This document shows positions 12,338 to 23,833 of a DNA stretch of 64,000 nucleotides, in pieces. This stretch comes from Zanthoxylum bungeanum (Eukaryota > Streptophyta > Magnoliopsida > Sapindales > Rutaceae). Each line of letters starts with the position of its first letter. Position 1 is the stretch's first letter. The stretch is from NCBI GenBank assembly GCA_019454045.1, contig SKCR01007817.1, positions 62,001-126,000 on the forward strand, given 5' to 3'. The notes beneath the pieces are model-generated. The model ran no database searches. It was given only the letters and a program-made list of their open reading frames with translations, and was not told the DNA's origin. The translations under genes were made by a program, and so were the position numbers.

Positions 12338-13265
12338 TATAACATGTGTTAATATTGGTTTTGAGATTAAAAATTAATTTTGGATGTTTTTGAAGTGTTT
12401 AGGGAGAACCAGAAGTGATTAGGGTAAAATACCCTAATTTCTTCAGCTCACTGGAAAGTGAGCTGAAGCTTTGAAAGAAACGAATTAAAAAAAAGAGGCT
12501 GTCTAGCGCTACAGTGCGCGCGCGCGAAAATTTTATTTTCGTTCGTTCTGGAGCTTCCGGACTCCGATTCAGTCCCGATTTTTTTCTATACACTCATAAT
12601 GGAATATAATATTTCATTAAATAATTTAAATTACACCCATACTTAATATCTATGGGTTAGACCCATTTCTGCTGACCAATCCGACTCTAGGGGTTCCACA
12701 ACTGCCCCAACAAAGGCTTCCACCAATTTCTCCACCAAACATGCCACCAAACATGGCACCAAACATGGCACCAAATCCTCCACCAAACATGCAAGAATTG
12801 TCATTTTCCATTTTTTTTGTTTTTGATAATGACTTTAATAATTATACATAACACACTTTCAGTTTATTCATCAATTTCGGTCATGAATATTTCATAATTA
12901 GAAATTCTTATGAACATCAAAGTTGTATATCTTTGAGTCTTCTTTAATTTGGAACTTGAATCACCTCAATCCGATATCGGAATAAACAGTTATGGCCATA
13001 ATACGATAATTGCGCAAAGTTGAACTTTCCGAAATTGTACTTCGTTAGGACGTCATTTCAAGTTTCCAATCTCCAAAATCAAAATTTCAAATCCATTTTT
13101 GTCCTTATTTGTTCCAAATTTCATCCTGATTGATTCCATTAAGTCCCAATTTTATTTTATCTGTAAAATAAACTAAAACACATAAAAACATTCATAAAAT
13201 TTGAGAAATTATACAAAATATTAAGTTAAATGGGCGGTAAATATTGATATATTTTCCTATTATTA
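12338..13265 (-). repeat. Inverted LTR-like fragment
   Basis: The right end (13180-13262), read on the minus strand, matches the first 80 or so bases of the LTR at 10520 (GGAAAATATATCAATATTTAC, then TTAACTTAATATTTTGTATAA). It therefore lies head-to-head with that LTR. The remainder (12338-13170) is not clearly alignable to the other Athila LTRs and may be from a related family. It includes a short minisatellite at 12729-12792 and a GCGCGCGCG run near 12518. Confidence 0.45.
12729..12792. repeat. CCACCAAACATG minisatellite
   Basis: About five imperfect copies of a 12-base unit (CCACCAAACATG / CACCAAACATGG). Confidence 0.75.
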
Positions 13266-14147
13266 CCCGGGTTCAACATCTTATATGGCTCGGTTGTAGC
13301 CACAACTATTGATTGTCAGCTTTCTGAGGAGTTCGTTGGTTGAAGCACTAAGAAAACTGAGGTCAGTTCTACTATGAGGTAATTATTAAACAACAATTGC
13401 CATTGGGTCGAAATTGGTCTCATCGAGCCATTATGATAGCTTCGGGATAAGCGTAGGAATGATGATGAGGAACCCAAACTCAACTTTTCGGCTAAGTGCC
13501 AACTAAAGCTTACTCAGGTCGACTCGAAGGATGTGATAACAGCCTCGGGGCATCAGAATGGGATGATGGCTTAAGGGCATCATAACGGTTTGCAGTTGGT
13601 CTTATCGATTTGCAGTTGATTGAATATTGGACCACAATGCTAAAGATAATCGAGAATTATAGTGGTCATCATCAGTGAAGGGTCTCTTTCAAGGATTAGA
13701 AATTTTCCAAGTGTAGGAAAGAACCCTACGACATTGGGATGAGGTGTGTAGTCTCGTCGGGGCATCTCGATGGCGGTTATGGACATATCGTTGGTCTTGT
13801 TGGGATGTGTTCTTCAGAACGGGTCAGCTCATTAGTGTGCTCAGGCACCAATAGCCACTATGAAAGAAAAGTTCTCATTGGATCAGTTGGTGATGGTACA
13901 AACATGATCATTGGCCTTTGATCTATTAAGAAAATTAAGATGAGGAAAGAAAAAAAATTCTCTGAACTCTTCGTGGCTTAAGGGGTGAGCAAAGTATTGA
14001 GTATGCGAGCAAATTTTAAAGTATAATGGAGTGACGTGATTGATTTTGGCTTCATACTCAAATGGGTAGAATTTTCTAAGTTTTGAGAATTGCTTAAGGG
14101 CATTAGGTCGATCTGCACCACCATCTTTTATGAAGTTAAGGGAAAGA
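13266..14147 (+). other. Gypsy element interior before the 3' LTR
   Basis: No gene seen. It is the remaining 3' untranslated interior of the 5641-15128 element. It ends in a purine-rich AAGTTAAGGGAAAGA directly before the LTR at 14148, the probable polypurine tract. Confidence 0.5.
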
Positions 14148-15128
14148 TGTTGATGATGGTGTTTTAGCCCTGAGGAAGGGCAAAATGGGAGAATTCTCAC
14201 AAAGACTGAGTTTGTTGTTGATAAAACAGGTTGGTATGCCGACCTGACCTAATGAAGAAGTGATGGATTTGGGGGTATTTGAATATTTATGGAAACCGAC
14301 CCGATGGGTCTTTATCACTAGAGTCTGACCTGGTTGAAAGAGTTGGACAAAGCTTTGAAGAGTATCAGCCACCTCGGGAACCCGACCCGCCAGTGTGACT
14401 GCAGATCGACCCGTACTGAGTTCATATGGAATATGTCCTAAGATGTGAAGATGCCCTTCTAGAGGGCGAATTATGACAAGAGAAAGACAATGATTCTCAT
14501 TAGAAGTAGCATCTGCCAGCCGCCATAGGGCCGTGCAGTGGCAATGAGGTGGTAGAACAAAGTAGTCATAGGCCAGTGCAATGACAGTGAAATGGGCTAA
14601 TCTAATTGGCTGAATTATTGGTAGTTGAGGAATGTTATGGAAATAATGATGCCAAGATGACATGGCCTGCCTTCTTTGGCGATGGAATAGTGAATTTGGA
14701 AGCCTATATAAAGGGTTTGAAGATTTAAATTCAAGGGTTAGCAAATTTTAGATCCCACAACTTGTAAAGAGCTAAAAAGCTTAAAAAATCAGTGATAGAG
14801 AGAGAAATTTGGCCGGTTACCAAACCTAATGAGTGAATTGTACTAGGCTAGTGTAAGACCTAATGTGTATTAACACAAAAAGAGTTCATTTCCTCGATAT
14901 AGTTCGGGTCAGTCTTGACCCCGAGTGAGAAATAAAATAAATCTCCTTTCTCCTGTGGATGTAGGTTGGAGACACTCTCCGCTGAACCATGTAAATTTTG
15001 TGTTTATCTTACTTGCCAGGTATGTTTGCTTTAGTTCCCTACTAACCAAACAATCTCACTATTGATGAAGATTTATTCGTTGGATTAATTTCACATATTG
15101 TATTTCAAACGAAAAACAACCATCAATA
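14148..15128 (+). repeat. 3' LTR of the gypsy element
   Basis: Aligns with 5641-6623; begins TGTTGATGATGG. The last dinucleotide is TA where the other LTR has CA. It is followed immediately by the TAATA duplication. Confidence 0.92.
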
Positions 15129-15239
15129 TAATAATTTCGAAGGTATGCCCATCAGGCAAATCTTTTTAATCGATCTATTATTTACTTCTATTTTCTCAAG
15201 TTTATAAAAGGTAATAAGATTCGCCACGTTGGATACGAT

Positions 15240-15572
15240 CAGTGTTTTAAAAACTGGACCGGTTCTGTCGATCGGACCGTTCGAACAGTGAATCGACCGT
15301 GAGTTTGGTCTGATTAATCAATAAAAATCGGATAGTAAAAAAACCTATCAAATCTGATAAAAATCGGTCAAAACTGGTGAAAAGGATCGGTTCAAATTTT
15401 TTATTTTAATTTTTAAAACCAAAAACCAAAAATTAATATTTTTTATAATTTTTAATTAAATAAAATTATTTATGACGTAAGCCAGTTCTACAGATTTTTC
15501 ATAACGGTTTAACCGATCGAACCACTGATTCATTGAACATTTTGAATCATCGGTCTGATTATGAAAACATTG
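15240..15572. mobile_element. hAT-like MITE
   Basis: A 333-bp element starts CAGTGTTTTAAAAACTGGACCG and ends so that its complement reads CAATGTTTTCATAATCAGACC. The termini are inverted and follow the CARNG rule of hAT ends. Flanking 8-mers are GATACGAT (15232-15239) and GATGCAAT (15573-15580), 6 of 8 identical, the right length for a hAT target duplication. The interior is non-coding and rich in GAACCG/CGGTC phrases. Confidence 0.7.
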
Positions 15573-15597
15573 GATGCAATACAATGACTAAGTGTAT

Positions 15598-16013
15598 GTT
15601 TGATATGGTTTCTAGTAGAGGTAAAAATAAAATAGTATTTTTAATTCTAAAAGCTATTTTCAAAGATTTTAGTGATGTTTGGTTGCATTTTAAGTAGAGT
15701 TTTTGAGAATTAAAAAAGTTATTTTGCCTATACTAGTAAAAGCTCAAAATTTGAGTTTTTGGGAGTAGAGTTTGATTTTTTTATTTTTTAAATGGTTAAA
15801 CTGTATATTATTCTTATTTAATTTAACAATATAATTTCATTTCTTTCACAACATAACTTAAAAAACTTATCCAATAAAATCATTTTCTAATTTTCAATAA
15901 AACCTCTCATTCACAGTCAAACACTTAAATTTTTTTCAAAAACTTTACTTCTAAAAACTCTACTAGTAAAAATTTTATTTGAAAAAAAATCTATTTAAAA
16001 AGATATATCAAAC
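15598..16013. mobile_element. MITE-like inverted repeat element
   Basis: GTTTGATAT at 15598-15606 faces ATATCAAAC at 16005-16013. Further inside, CTAGTAGAGGTAAAAATAAAA faces ACTCTACTAGTAAAAATTTTA. The interior is non-coding and AT-rich. The inverted termini are degenerate and I could not define a target duplication. Confidence 0.5.
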
Positions 16014-17119
16014 CAACCCAAAGGAGTGAAACCAATAGTCAAAGCTAACAAAATTCCCACTAAACTGCCTTAGCTTCCTTCCGCGAATTTCACAACTCCC
16101 ATTTGAATTTCTTAATCAGTGTTGCAATACTAAATTAATCCTCCAAGATGCTTAATTTTTCTTTTTAAAAAAAATGACTTTCTCTCTCTGAATTCTTCTT
16201 ATTCGTGGATTGACTTACAATTTTGAGGGTTGCTCAGTCAACATAATTGACAAATAGAATAGAACCATGACAAAACGGCACCTAAAGGTGCCGTTTCTAG
16301 TCGATTAAAAGCTCAATTAAAAATTAATAGAAGAAAAAAGTTGCACAAATTTTTATACTAAAAAGAACAAAATTGAACTACATTAATGATACATGTACAG
16401 AAAAGTGTACAAAAATTTACATAAAACATTAATATATATATATATCTTATTATAAAATTAAAAATATTTCACTACTTGACAAAAATAATTCATATTATAG
16501 TGCTTTTGTGTAATTTTATTCACATTTTTTTTTACATACATCATTTTTATTAAACTAATATAATGGCCTACAGTAAAAAGCAAAATGAGCTCATAATATT
16601 ATATATGTACAGAAATCAAATCCTAATATTTCTCTCACCATAATTGGCAAACGATTTGATTTCTATACATAATTTTTTAATAATAATAAATCATGTACCA
16701 ATGGCATTTAAGTAAAAACACCATAAATGGAAGATCGTGAATATCAAGCATAAAAAATGAGTTAAAAGATCAAGGATTAATTAAGATGAAGTTCAACAAC
16801 ATTCAAGATTAAAGAAAAATATCTTATGGTATATATTTTTTTATAATTTTATGCTTGTTTAGTAAAATTATACATGATAAGTAACCAAATGCTTAATTGA
16901 TATTTTCATACGCATAACTTATAAAATTACTTGTTTTAATAAATAATTTTAAAGATTGATTTTGATATTACAAGAATTATCTTTACAAGTTTCTTTAACT
17001 ATAAAAATACATTTTATTTTAATGAAAAATTTCTTATTTGATTTCAAAATATTTTTATTTAAATTGTAACAACATCTTTGAGTTAAGTAGGGACTAAAAT
17101 GGGAATTTTTAAAACTTAT
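16014..17119. other. AT-rich non-coding stretch
   Basis: No gene or recognisable element, apart from the hairpin at 16273-16296 and a short TA run near 16433. Confidence 0.6.
16273..16296. repeat. Perfect 10-bp inverted repeat
   Basis: AAACGGCACC, loop TAAA, then GGTGCCGTTT. GC-rich stem in AT-rich surroundings. Confidence 0.85.
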
Positions 17120-17280
17120 GAGAAGTTTGATCGACCAAAGAATGATCTATCAGTCACTATCCTTGGCAGAAACTTGTATATTTTTACCAAAAAATTTGGT
17201 TGATCGAACTTCCTAATTTGGTTAATCGAGGTCGGATTTGGTCGACCGAAGTATAGAGTTCGGTCGACCGAACTTCATAT
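17120..17280. repeat. Degenerate TTCGGTCGACCGAA-type repeats
   Basis: Five or more versions of GGTCGACCGAA / TTGGTTGATCGAA in about 160 bp, alternating in orientation, with a complete palindrome near 17258-17271. No element boundaries were found. Confidence 0.6.
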
Positions 17281-17583
17281 TTAGGACTGTTACTTTTCAA
17301 CGGTCATATCACATGTGAGCTTCCGATATCGATCGAACCATTTTGATTATTAGGAGTTGTAGTTTTATTCTCCACTTTGATTTATAATCAAAACATTTGG
17401 GTTATATTTGATCTCGTAAAGAAGAATTGTAAGGTTTGATCCACACCTAGAAATTGGATTGGGTTACTTCGAGTCCTATAACAAAGAATGTAACGATTTG
17501 ATTGACACTCGTGAAGTTCCACCGTTTTTAGTGAATCCTCAAGAAACTAGACCATAGCTAATAAGAATAAGAATTTTAGTTTT

Positions 17584-17609
17584 ATATATATATATATATA
17601 TATATATAA
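17584..17609. repeat. (TA)n microsatellite
   Basis: 13 uninterrupted TA units. Confidence 0.9.
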
Positions 17610-19064
17610 CATTAAACCAAACTAAATCACTTTACGAATTTAATCAAATCACAAAATCGCTTTACTAATTTAATAAAATCACAATAAAAATCAGACTAAA
17701 TACTTTTTCTTTGCAAAAATTCTTATTACTTAGGGTCCAATTTCTTTTTACTTAGTGTGTATATAAATTGGTGTGGCACATTGAGTGTTAAAAAAAATAC
17801 AATATTTAAAAACTGAACAACTTAAAAATATTTAATTTTTATAGATACTAGATGACGACCCACGAGATATTCGAGACTCATTATTATAAGCAATAGATGT
17901 AATAGATTAATCTTTTTATTTATGAATAGATTATAATTCATATTAATTTTTCATGTAATTTTCTTAAAATAATACATGGAATTGTGTGCTTACATTATTT
18001 GTCAGTGCAACTTAATTGAAATTTAAAAATAATATTGTAATATTTCGGTAACATATTTAAAAATATCAATCGAACAGATTTTGTTTTTGTAAAAAATATT
18101 TTATGGGGCTTGAAATAAATATCTGAATAAAAATCAAAATTAGATTCGATTTTGTTGGTGTTGAAATTGTAACAAGGTAAATGGGCTGACTTAATCCAAT
18201 ATTGAAGAATTTTCACTTACCAAATAAATTTTTTTTGTAAGTTAGAAAACTTAATATCAAAAAATAAATGAAACGTATAGCAATGAATGTGAAAGGACAC
18301 ACATGCATAGGTGGACACCCTTAGGACTAAGAGAGATGATGTGGACAAGCTAAATAAAAAAAAAAGGATTTTCAGTTTTTATATATTAACATAACTAGAT
18401 ATAAATGATTTTAATTTCATAATTTATTAATAAAATTAATTATAGAGATTACGTGTCACATATTTTTTTTTAATGGATTTCTTATTTTAATAGTTTATTA
18501 TTTTAATAAATTAAATTATTAATTAAATAAATTATTAATTTTCTTATTTTAATAATAGATTACGTATTTATATTGTAATAGGTTTCTTATTTTAATAATT
18601 TATTATTTTGAAATTTAATAATAAAAAAATTAATTGTAAAGATACTTTAATTTTATAATTTAATAATAAAAATTAATTATATATATTATGTTAGTTGTAG
18701 AGATTAGGTGACACGTGACGTGACGAGGAAGCTTAAATTTAAAAAATTAATTATAGATATATTTTAATTTTATAATTTAATAATATAAATTTAATTGCAA
18801 AGATTAAATGACTCATATATTTTTCAAATACGAGATTATTATATGTTTTATTAATATAATAGATTTTTTTTAAAAAAAAAATTTATAATCTAATAACAAT
18901 AAATTAATGTATTAAATAATTAATTAAATTAATAGGTTTCTTACTTTAATAATATATTTTTTTTATAAATTAATGTATTAAATAATTAATTAAATTAATA
19001 GGTTTCTTACTTTAATAATATATTTTTTTATATTGTGATAAGTTTCTTATTTTAATAATTAGCT
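17610..19064. other. AT-rich filler with local tandem repeats
   Basis: No gene. Variants of TTTCTTATTTTAATAATT and TTAATTATAGAGATTA recur from 18420 on. A 65-bp unit is tandemly duplicated at 18902-19031. The AT-rich block stops abruptly at about 19064, where Athila LTR sequence begins. Confidence 0.55.
18902..19031. repeat. 65-bp tandem duplication
   Basis: The segment beginning AAATTAATGTATTAAATAAT at 18902 is repeated almost exactly at 18967; both copies end in TTTAATAATATATTTTTT. Confidence 0.8.
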
Positions 19065-20066
19065 CGGTGGGAAAAACCAGACTTGGAAAATGGCAAAAAT
19101 AGAATTTCAGCAGGCGCGTCATGACACGCAAGGCCTTAGCGTCGCGACGCGCCAATGAAGACAAAGACACCGCGGGCACCCCCTTTCGCTTCGCAATGCG
19201 CAGGACTTCAGCGTCGCGACGCCCTGACCTTTCTCAGCCTATAAATTGAAGCTTCCGGTAGAAGAAATTTTCATGTTTTCTTTCCGAATTCCTTTATAGA
19301 TTTTGGAGAGAGAGTGTCTTGTGTGTTTATTTATTTAAAGCTTGCTGTAATGTCTTTTTCTTTCAGTAATAAGATTACGAGTATGTTTAATTAAAAAATG
19401 AGTAGCTAATTTCTTTTCGCTGGGGTAATGGGTGAAACTTTTATAATGAAAACTTAGATCAATCTCGCCTACATTATTAATAAATAAATTATAATCTAAT
19501 GATTAAAACTCGATTTAGATCTAGATTAATTATTGACAAAATTAGCTATCGCCTATATGGCTGGTTTTATCTTGCTACCACCTATATGTCTAGTTTTATA
19601 CGATTTTGGCATAATTGAGTACCTTGGCAGGACTTGTTATAGACAAATGGTATCACCGCCTTTATGGCTAGTTTTATATGTTTTTGGCATATTTAGTACC
19701 TTGGAATGACTAGTTATCGACAGAAATGACTACCGCCTTTATGGCTAGTTCTATATATTGGCATAATTAATTCATGAGATAAATTAATTGGGTAATAATG
19801 ACAATTTATATATTATAATTAAGCGAGATTTCTATATTTGAAATATTAAAAGTGGATCCCCTAACTCCAATATTTCATTTTATTATTGTATTTTCACTTA
19901 AAAGTTTCTAACAACTTCAACAAATCAAACCTTTTTCTTTTCGCTCTATTTATCATTCTATTTTACTAAATCTATTCCATGTGGATCGACCCCGGACTTA
20001 CCAGGTTATTTTATTACTTTGATACTCTTATACGTGGGAGTAAAAGACCACTTTTTGAGCGTGTCA
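19065..20066 (+). repeat. Athila-like LTR, 5' truncated
   Basis: It ends ...GTGTCA six bases before the primer site. It contains TCGCGACGCG palindromes (about 19140 and 19212), TATAAATTGAAGC at 19240 and several copies of ACCGCCT(T/A)TATGGCTAGTT (19555-19755). The usual TGATAAG start and the G-box region are missing: the sequence begins abruptly at about 19065 against AT-rich DNA. Confidence 0.75.
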
Positions 20067-20072
20067 AGTTTT

Positions 20073-20090
20073 TGGCGCCATTGCCGAGGA
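20073..20090 (+). other. Primer binding site, tRNA-Asp
   Basis: TGGCGCCATTGCCGAGGA differs at two positions from the exact complement of the plant tRNA-Asp 3' end. Confidence 0.85.
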
Positions 20091-20307
20091 ATTATTATTT
20101 AGTAGATAGAATAATTTTTCTTTTTCTTTTTCTTTAATTTATTTTCATTTTTTGTAGTATATTTTTTTATATTGTCATTTATTTCATTTTTGTAAATATT
20201 GTATTTGTTTTTTGTTTTATTTTTGTTTAGGTTGCATGAGACACTGTTCTCGATCATCCAACAGAAGACTAAACAGAGAATCTCCATCACATTCATCGTT
20301 CATAAAA

Positions 20308-21172
20308 ATGGCCGAGAACCAAATTGAAAATCCAGTTGAAAATCCATTTGCCTGAGTTGAAAACCCAGTTAATCAGGATGAAAACGAGTCTCAGCACGGA
20401 GATCCTAATCATCCTATGACACTCAGACAATTCATGAATCCCACTTAGACAGTATCACCATCTTGCATTGTTTTTCCTCCAGATACAACACGTTTAAATT
20501 TTAAATCAGGTATCATCCATCTTTTACCCACATTCTACGGTCTAGAATCAGAGAATCCTTATCAGCACTTAAGGGAGTTTGAAGAGGTATGTAACACTTA
20601 CACAGACCAAAATTGTAGTATGAATATAATTCATTTAAAGTTTTTTCCCTTTTCTTTAAAGGATAAAGCTAAAATTTGGCTACAAAACCTTAGGTCAGGA
20701 TCAATTAGAACATGAGATGATTTACAAGAACAGTTTCTTAAAAAATTATTCCCCCCTCATAGAACAAATTCCTTTAAGAGGAGAATTACAACCTTCACTC
20801 AAGAGTCGGGGGAAATACTTTACCAATATTGGGAGAGGTTTAAAGAAATATTAAATGTTTGTCCACATCACGGGTTTGAAACATGGATGGTGGTCGCCTA
20901 TTTCTTTGAGGGGTTAACACCCCAAGGTAGACAAGTAGTGGAGATGATGTGTAATGGTGAGTTTATGGATAAAGATCCCGAAGATGCACTAGATTACTTA
21001 GAACACATAGTAGAGAATGCACAATAATGGACACAATATGAACCTATGAGTCGTCTGCAAAACCACAATCATCTAGTAGAGGTATGTTTAACCTTAGAGA
21101 AGACCATGACCTTACTGCCAAGTATGCATCTATATCTAAAAAAATTTGAGGCTTTAGAAGCAGGGAAGATTG
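20308..21172 (+). pseudogene. Athila-like Gag, N-terminal and capsid part
   Basis: A single frame runs 288 codons from the ATG at 20308 with no frameshift but four in-frame stops: TGA 20353, TAG 20446, TGA 20713 and TAA 21025. The N-terminus repeats NPVENP-type phrases. From about residue 65 it follows the Athila capsid pattern: LLPTFYGLESENPYQHLREF, KDKAKIWLQNL, DLQEQFLKKLFPPHRTN, then ETWMVVAYFFEGL. Reading frames that keep length but collect stops suggest decay by point mutation after insertion. It is cut at 21172 by the copia-type insertion, and the zinc-knuckle part is lost. Confidence 0.8.
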
Positions 21173-23833
21173 TGTTGGGGTCAAATCAAAGAGGCGCAGC
21201 AGAAGAAGCGTTGTTCGGGCGAAATCGTAGTTTAAAAATTTTAAACTTACGATTAAATTATTTAATATCCAATATTAATAATTCATTCATATTTCACCTA
21301 AACATATTTATTAGATATCATATAACGACATAAATAATATAGAAACACCGCGAAACTTTTGCGAAACCGTTTTTCCGTAAAATAGCATAAAACGCATTTC
21401 CGGCCGAACTGACCGACCAATGCTCATGGGGATTTCCTAGGTCAGCCCCAAAAATATTTGGACAGTTCGTGGGCTGCCCGAACAGTGCCTAGTTCACTAT
21501 TTGGGCAGCCGTTACCCGGTAATGCCGTTTTTCATCGTTTTCGCATATTTTCACTCCGAAATAATTTCCGATAAATATTTTTCTTGGGCAATTAAAATCA
21601 ACCAATTTATTCTAATTACTGAATAAATAAAAACTGAATTTTTATATGAAAAATCAGATTTATCATTAATTGCTATGAGGGGTTAACACCCCAAAATATT
21701 TTTCTTTGTAAATTAATCATTTTGGTCCTTAAATTGTCAAATACATATTTAATTGATTCCAAATAAATCCCAAGATAATTTATACAATTTCCAACATAAA
21801 CCAAAAACTTTTCCAGAATTCCGAAACTGTCCAGATTTTGTATTAATTGTAATTTGGCCCAATTTGTTCAAAACACTTCAAGATCAAATCCAATCAATCC
21901 CAAATTTGATATACATCAAATATACATCAACTTATATCATATATATGAAAAGCCCCAAAATTTGAATGGGTTAAGAACTATAATTTCACAAATGACTCAA
22001 ATTGGACAATTTACATTAAATTGACAAAATTCAACACTTTAATCATCCAATTACCACACCAATCAAGTCTCACCATCATGAAATTAATCAAGAACAATTC
22101 TAGGTTAATTATGAATAGTTAATCAACACTAGAATGTCAACTTTAAATTCTAATTAATCAATTAAGCATAATTACACCTAATTAGCTTAATTAATTAAAC
22201 ATACATTCTAATCACATCCAACAAGCTTTAAACACATATAATTCCATGTTTTGCCTTTGTTTTCTTTCTTTCTTCCACCATTTTCTCTCAACTCTATTTG
22301 TAAAATATTTGTGTAACTTGTCTAAGTGTTAAAATTGAAACAAAACAATTTTGTTAAAATAATTACACTATGGCCGAAATTATGAACCAAAAATCAAATA
22401 ACAATTATTTAATTTTGTTGCATTTTAATTGGAACAAGTTTTGCTTTAATAAAGTAACAATTTTCTTTAATAAAGCAAACTAAAAAAGTGTTCCAATAAT
22501 ATCAAGCCATATAAAAGCAAAATCATTACAAAAGATATTTATTTTATTACTTAATTTAATTATTTAATAATTAAATAAAAATATCTTAAATATATGTATT
22601 ATATTTACATTAAATATCTCAAATACATATATTAATGATATATGCCAAATATCACAATTTGATATTTTATTAATGTGTATTTAATAAAATCAAGTATTAA
22701 ATACAAATACGCATTAATTCGGAAATGACCGTTAAGTTCCGATTGCATGTATTTTTCGTTTAACCATTAAACGAGTTATAAATAATCAATATTATACATA
22801 ACAGTTGCCCTAGTGCTCTACGGGTATATTTCATTTGTGAGACTCTCTAGATTCAGACATATCCGTCACGAAATCCAATTTCGTGTCCATAATTCACTCA
22901 CCCGTAAATTATGATGACCACAGATAAACTCACTGAATCATACAGGTCGAGGTCATTGCATACGTATAATCCCTCCATCACAAGTATCCGGATTATCCCA
23001 GAGATATATATATAAACGTCAAATCTCTATAGGAATAATCCCGTCAACGTATCTATTAGCAATTTCTAAATAACATTCGGAACTCACTTCCGAAGTATAC
23101 TATGGCCATAGATTTAACAGATTGCTAATCACTGATGGACTACCTATGCTCTGTACAAAAAACTGATGGATCCTTTCTTGATACTCACAGGATATCATGA
23201 GCATGAGTCCACACCCAACGAACAAGCGGAGGTCTGATCTAATTAGATCGGTGGCGTGACTGCCATCTAAGTGTGGAGGATAACTCATATATCCACAGTG
23301 GTATCTCAAGTCAAAGAATCACTATGCTACTCAACCCGAGAAGATTCCTATTGACGTTGGTGTATCATCTATTAGGAAATCTTCGGTGAGTTGTTCAGTG
23401 TTTATCAAATAAACACCTACACGTCTATACGAGTCTCCCAAGACTCATTGATCATTGGGATAAACCATCGGACCAAGTCTGATATACGACATGTACTGGT
23501 CTTAGCGGATTTTACTAACCGACTTGTGTTAGTAAATCTTGATCAGGAACTTAATTTAAGGATATACAACTTATAGTGACACTTCCCAATGTCAATTACA
23601 AACTATGTTGTAACTGCGCACTACGTTGTAAATCCCGGGGTCTTTGTCTAATATATATACATATCACTAAACCAGATTTAGTTTCAATCTAATCAATCTA
23701 ATCGAAATTAGATCGAATACATATATAAAAGGCAATAGGTGCTACCATTTAAATTAGTAATATTATGGAAAAGGTATTGCTCGTATTCATGAATCAGACA
23801 TAAATACGATCCGGATTGGCGCTCAGAGCACCA
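21173..23833 (-). repeat. 3' LTR of the minus-strand copia-type element
   Basis: The first 560 bases match 28008-28535. The inner end is placed at ...GCTCAGAGCACCA, giving a minus-strand start TGGTGCTCTGAGC next to the polypurine tract. Its length of about 2.66 kb depends on that placement. Confidence 0.55.

Larger units (their letters stand above)
5641..15128 (+). mobile_element. Ty3/gypsy LTR retrotransposon, internally deleted and nested into
   Basis: Two LTRs of about 0.98 kb (5641-6623, 14148-15128) flank an interior starting with a TGGCGCC primer site. The 5 bp before it (5636-5640, TAATA) equal the 5 bp after it (15129-15133), so the ends are the original insertion ends. The right terminus reads TA instead of CA, a point change. 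The interior keeps gag remnants and the last residues of pol, but protease, RT, RNase H and most of integrase are missing. An Athila-type 3' end and an inverted LTR-like piece lie inside at 9858-13265. LTR divergence (many substitutions and small indels) suggests an old insertion. Confidence 0.9.

Noticed and set aside
14136..14744. 202-codon antisense frame
   Set aside because: Lies entirely over the 3' LTR of the gypsy element and its polypurine tract, and the matching 5' LTR does not keep it open.
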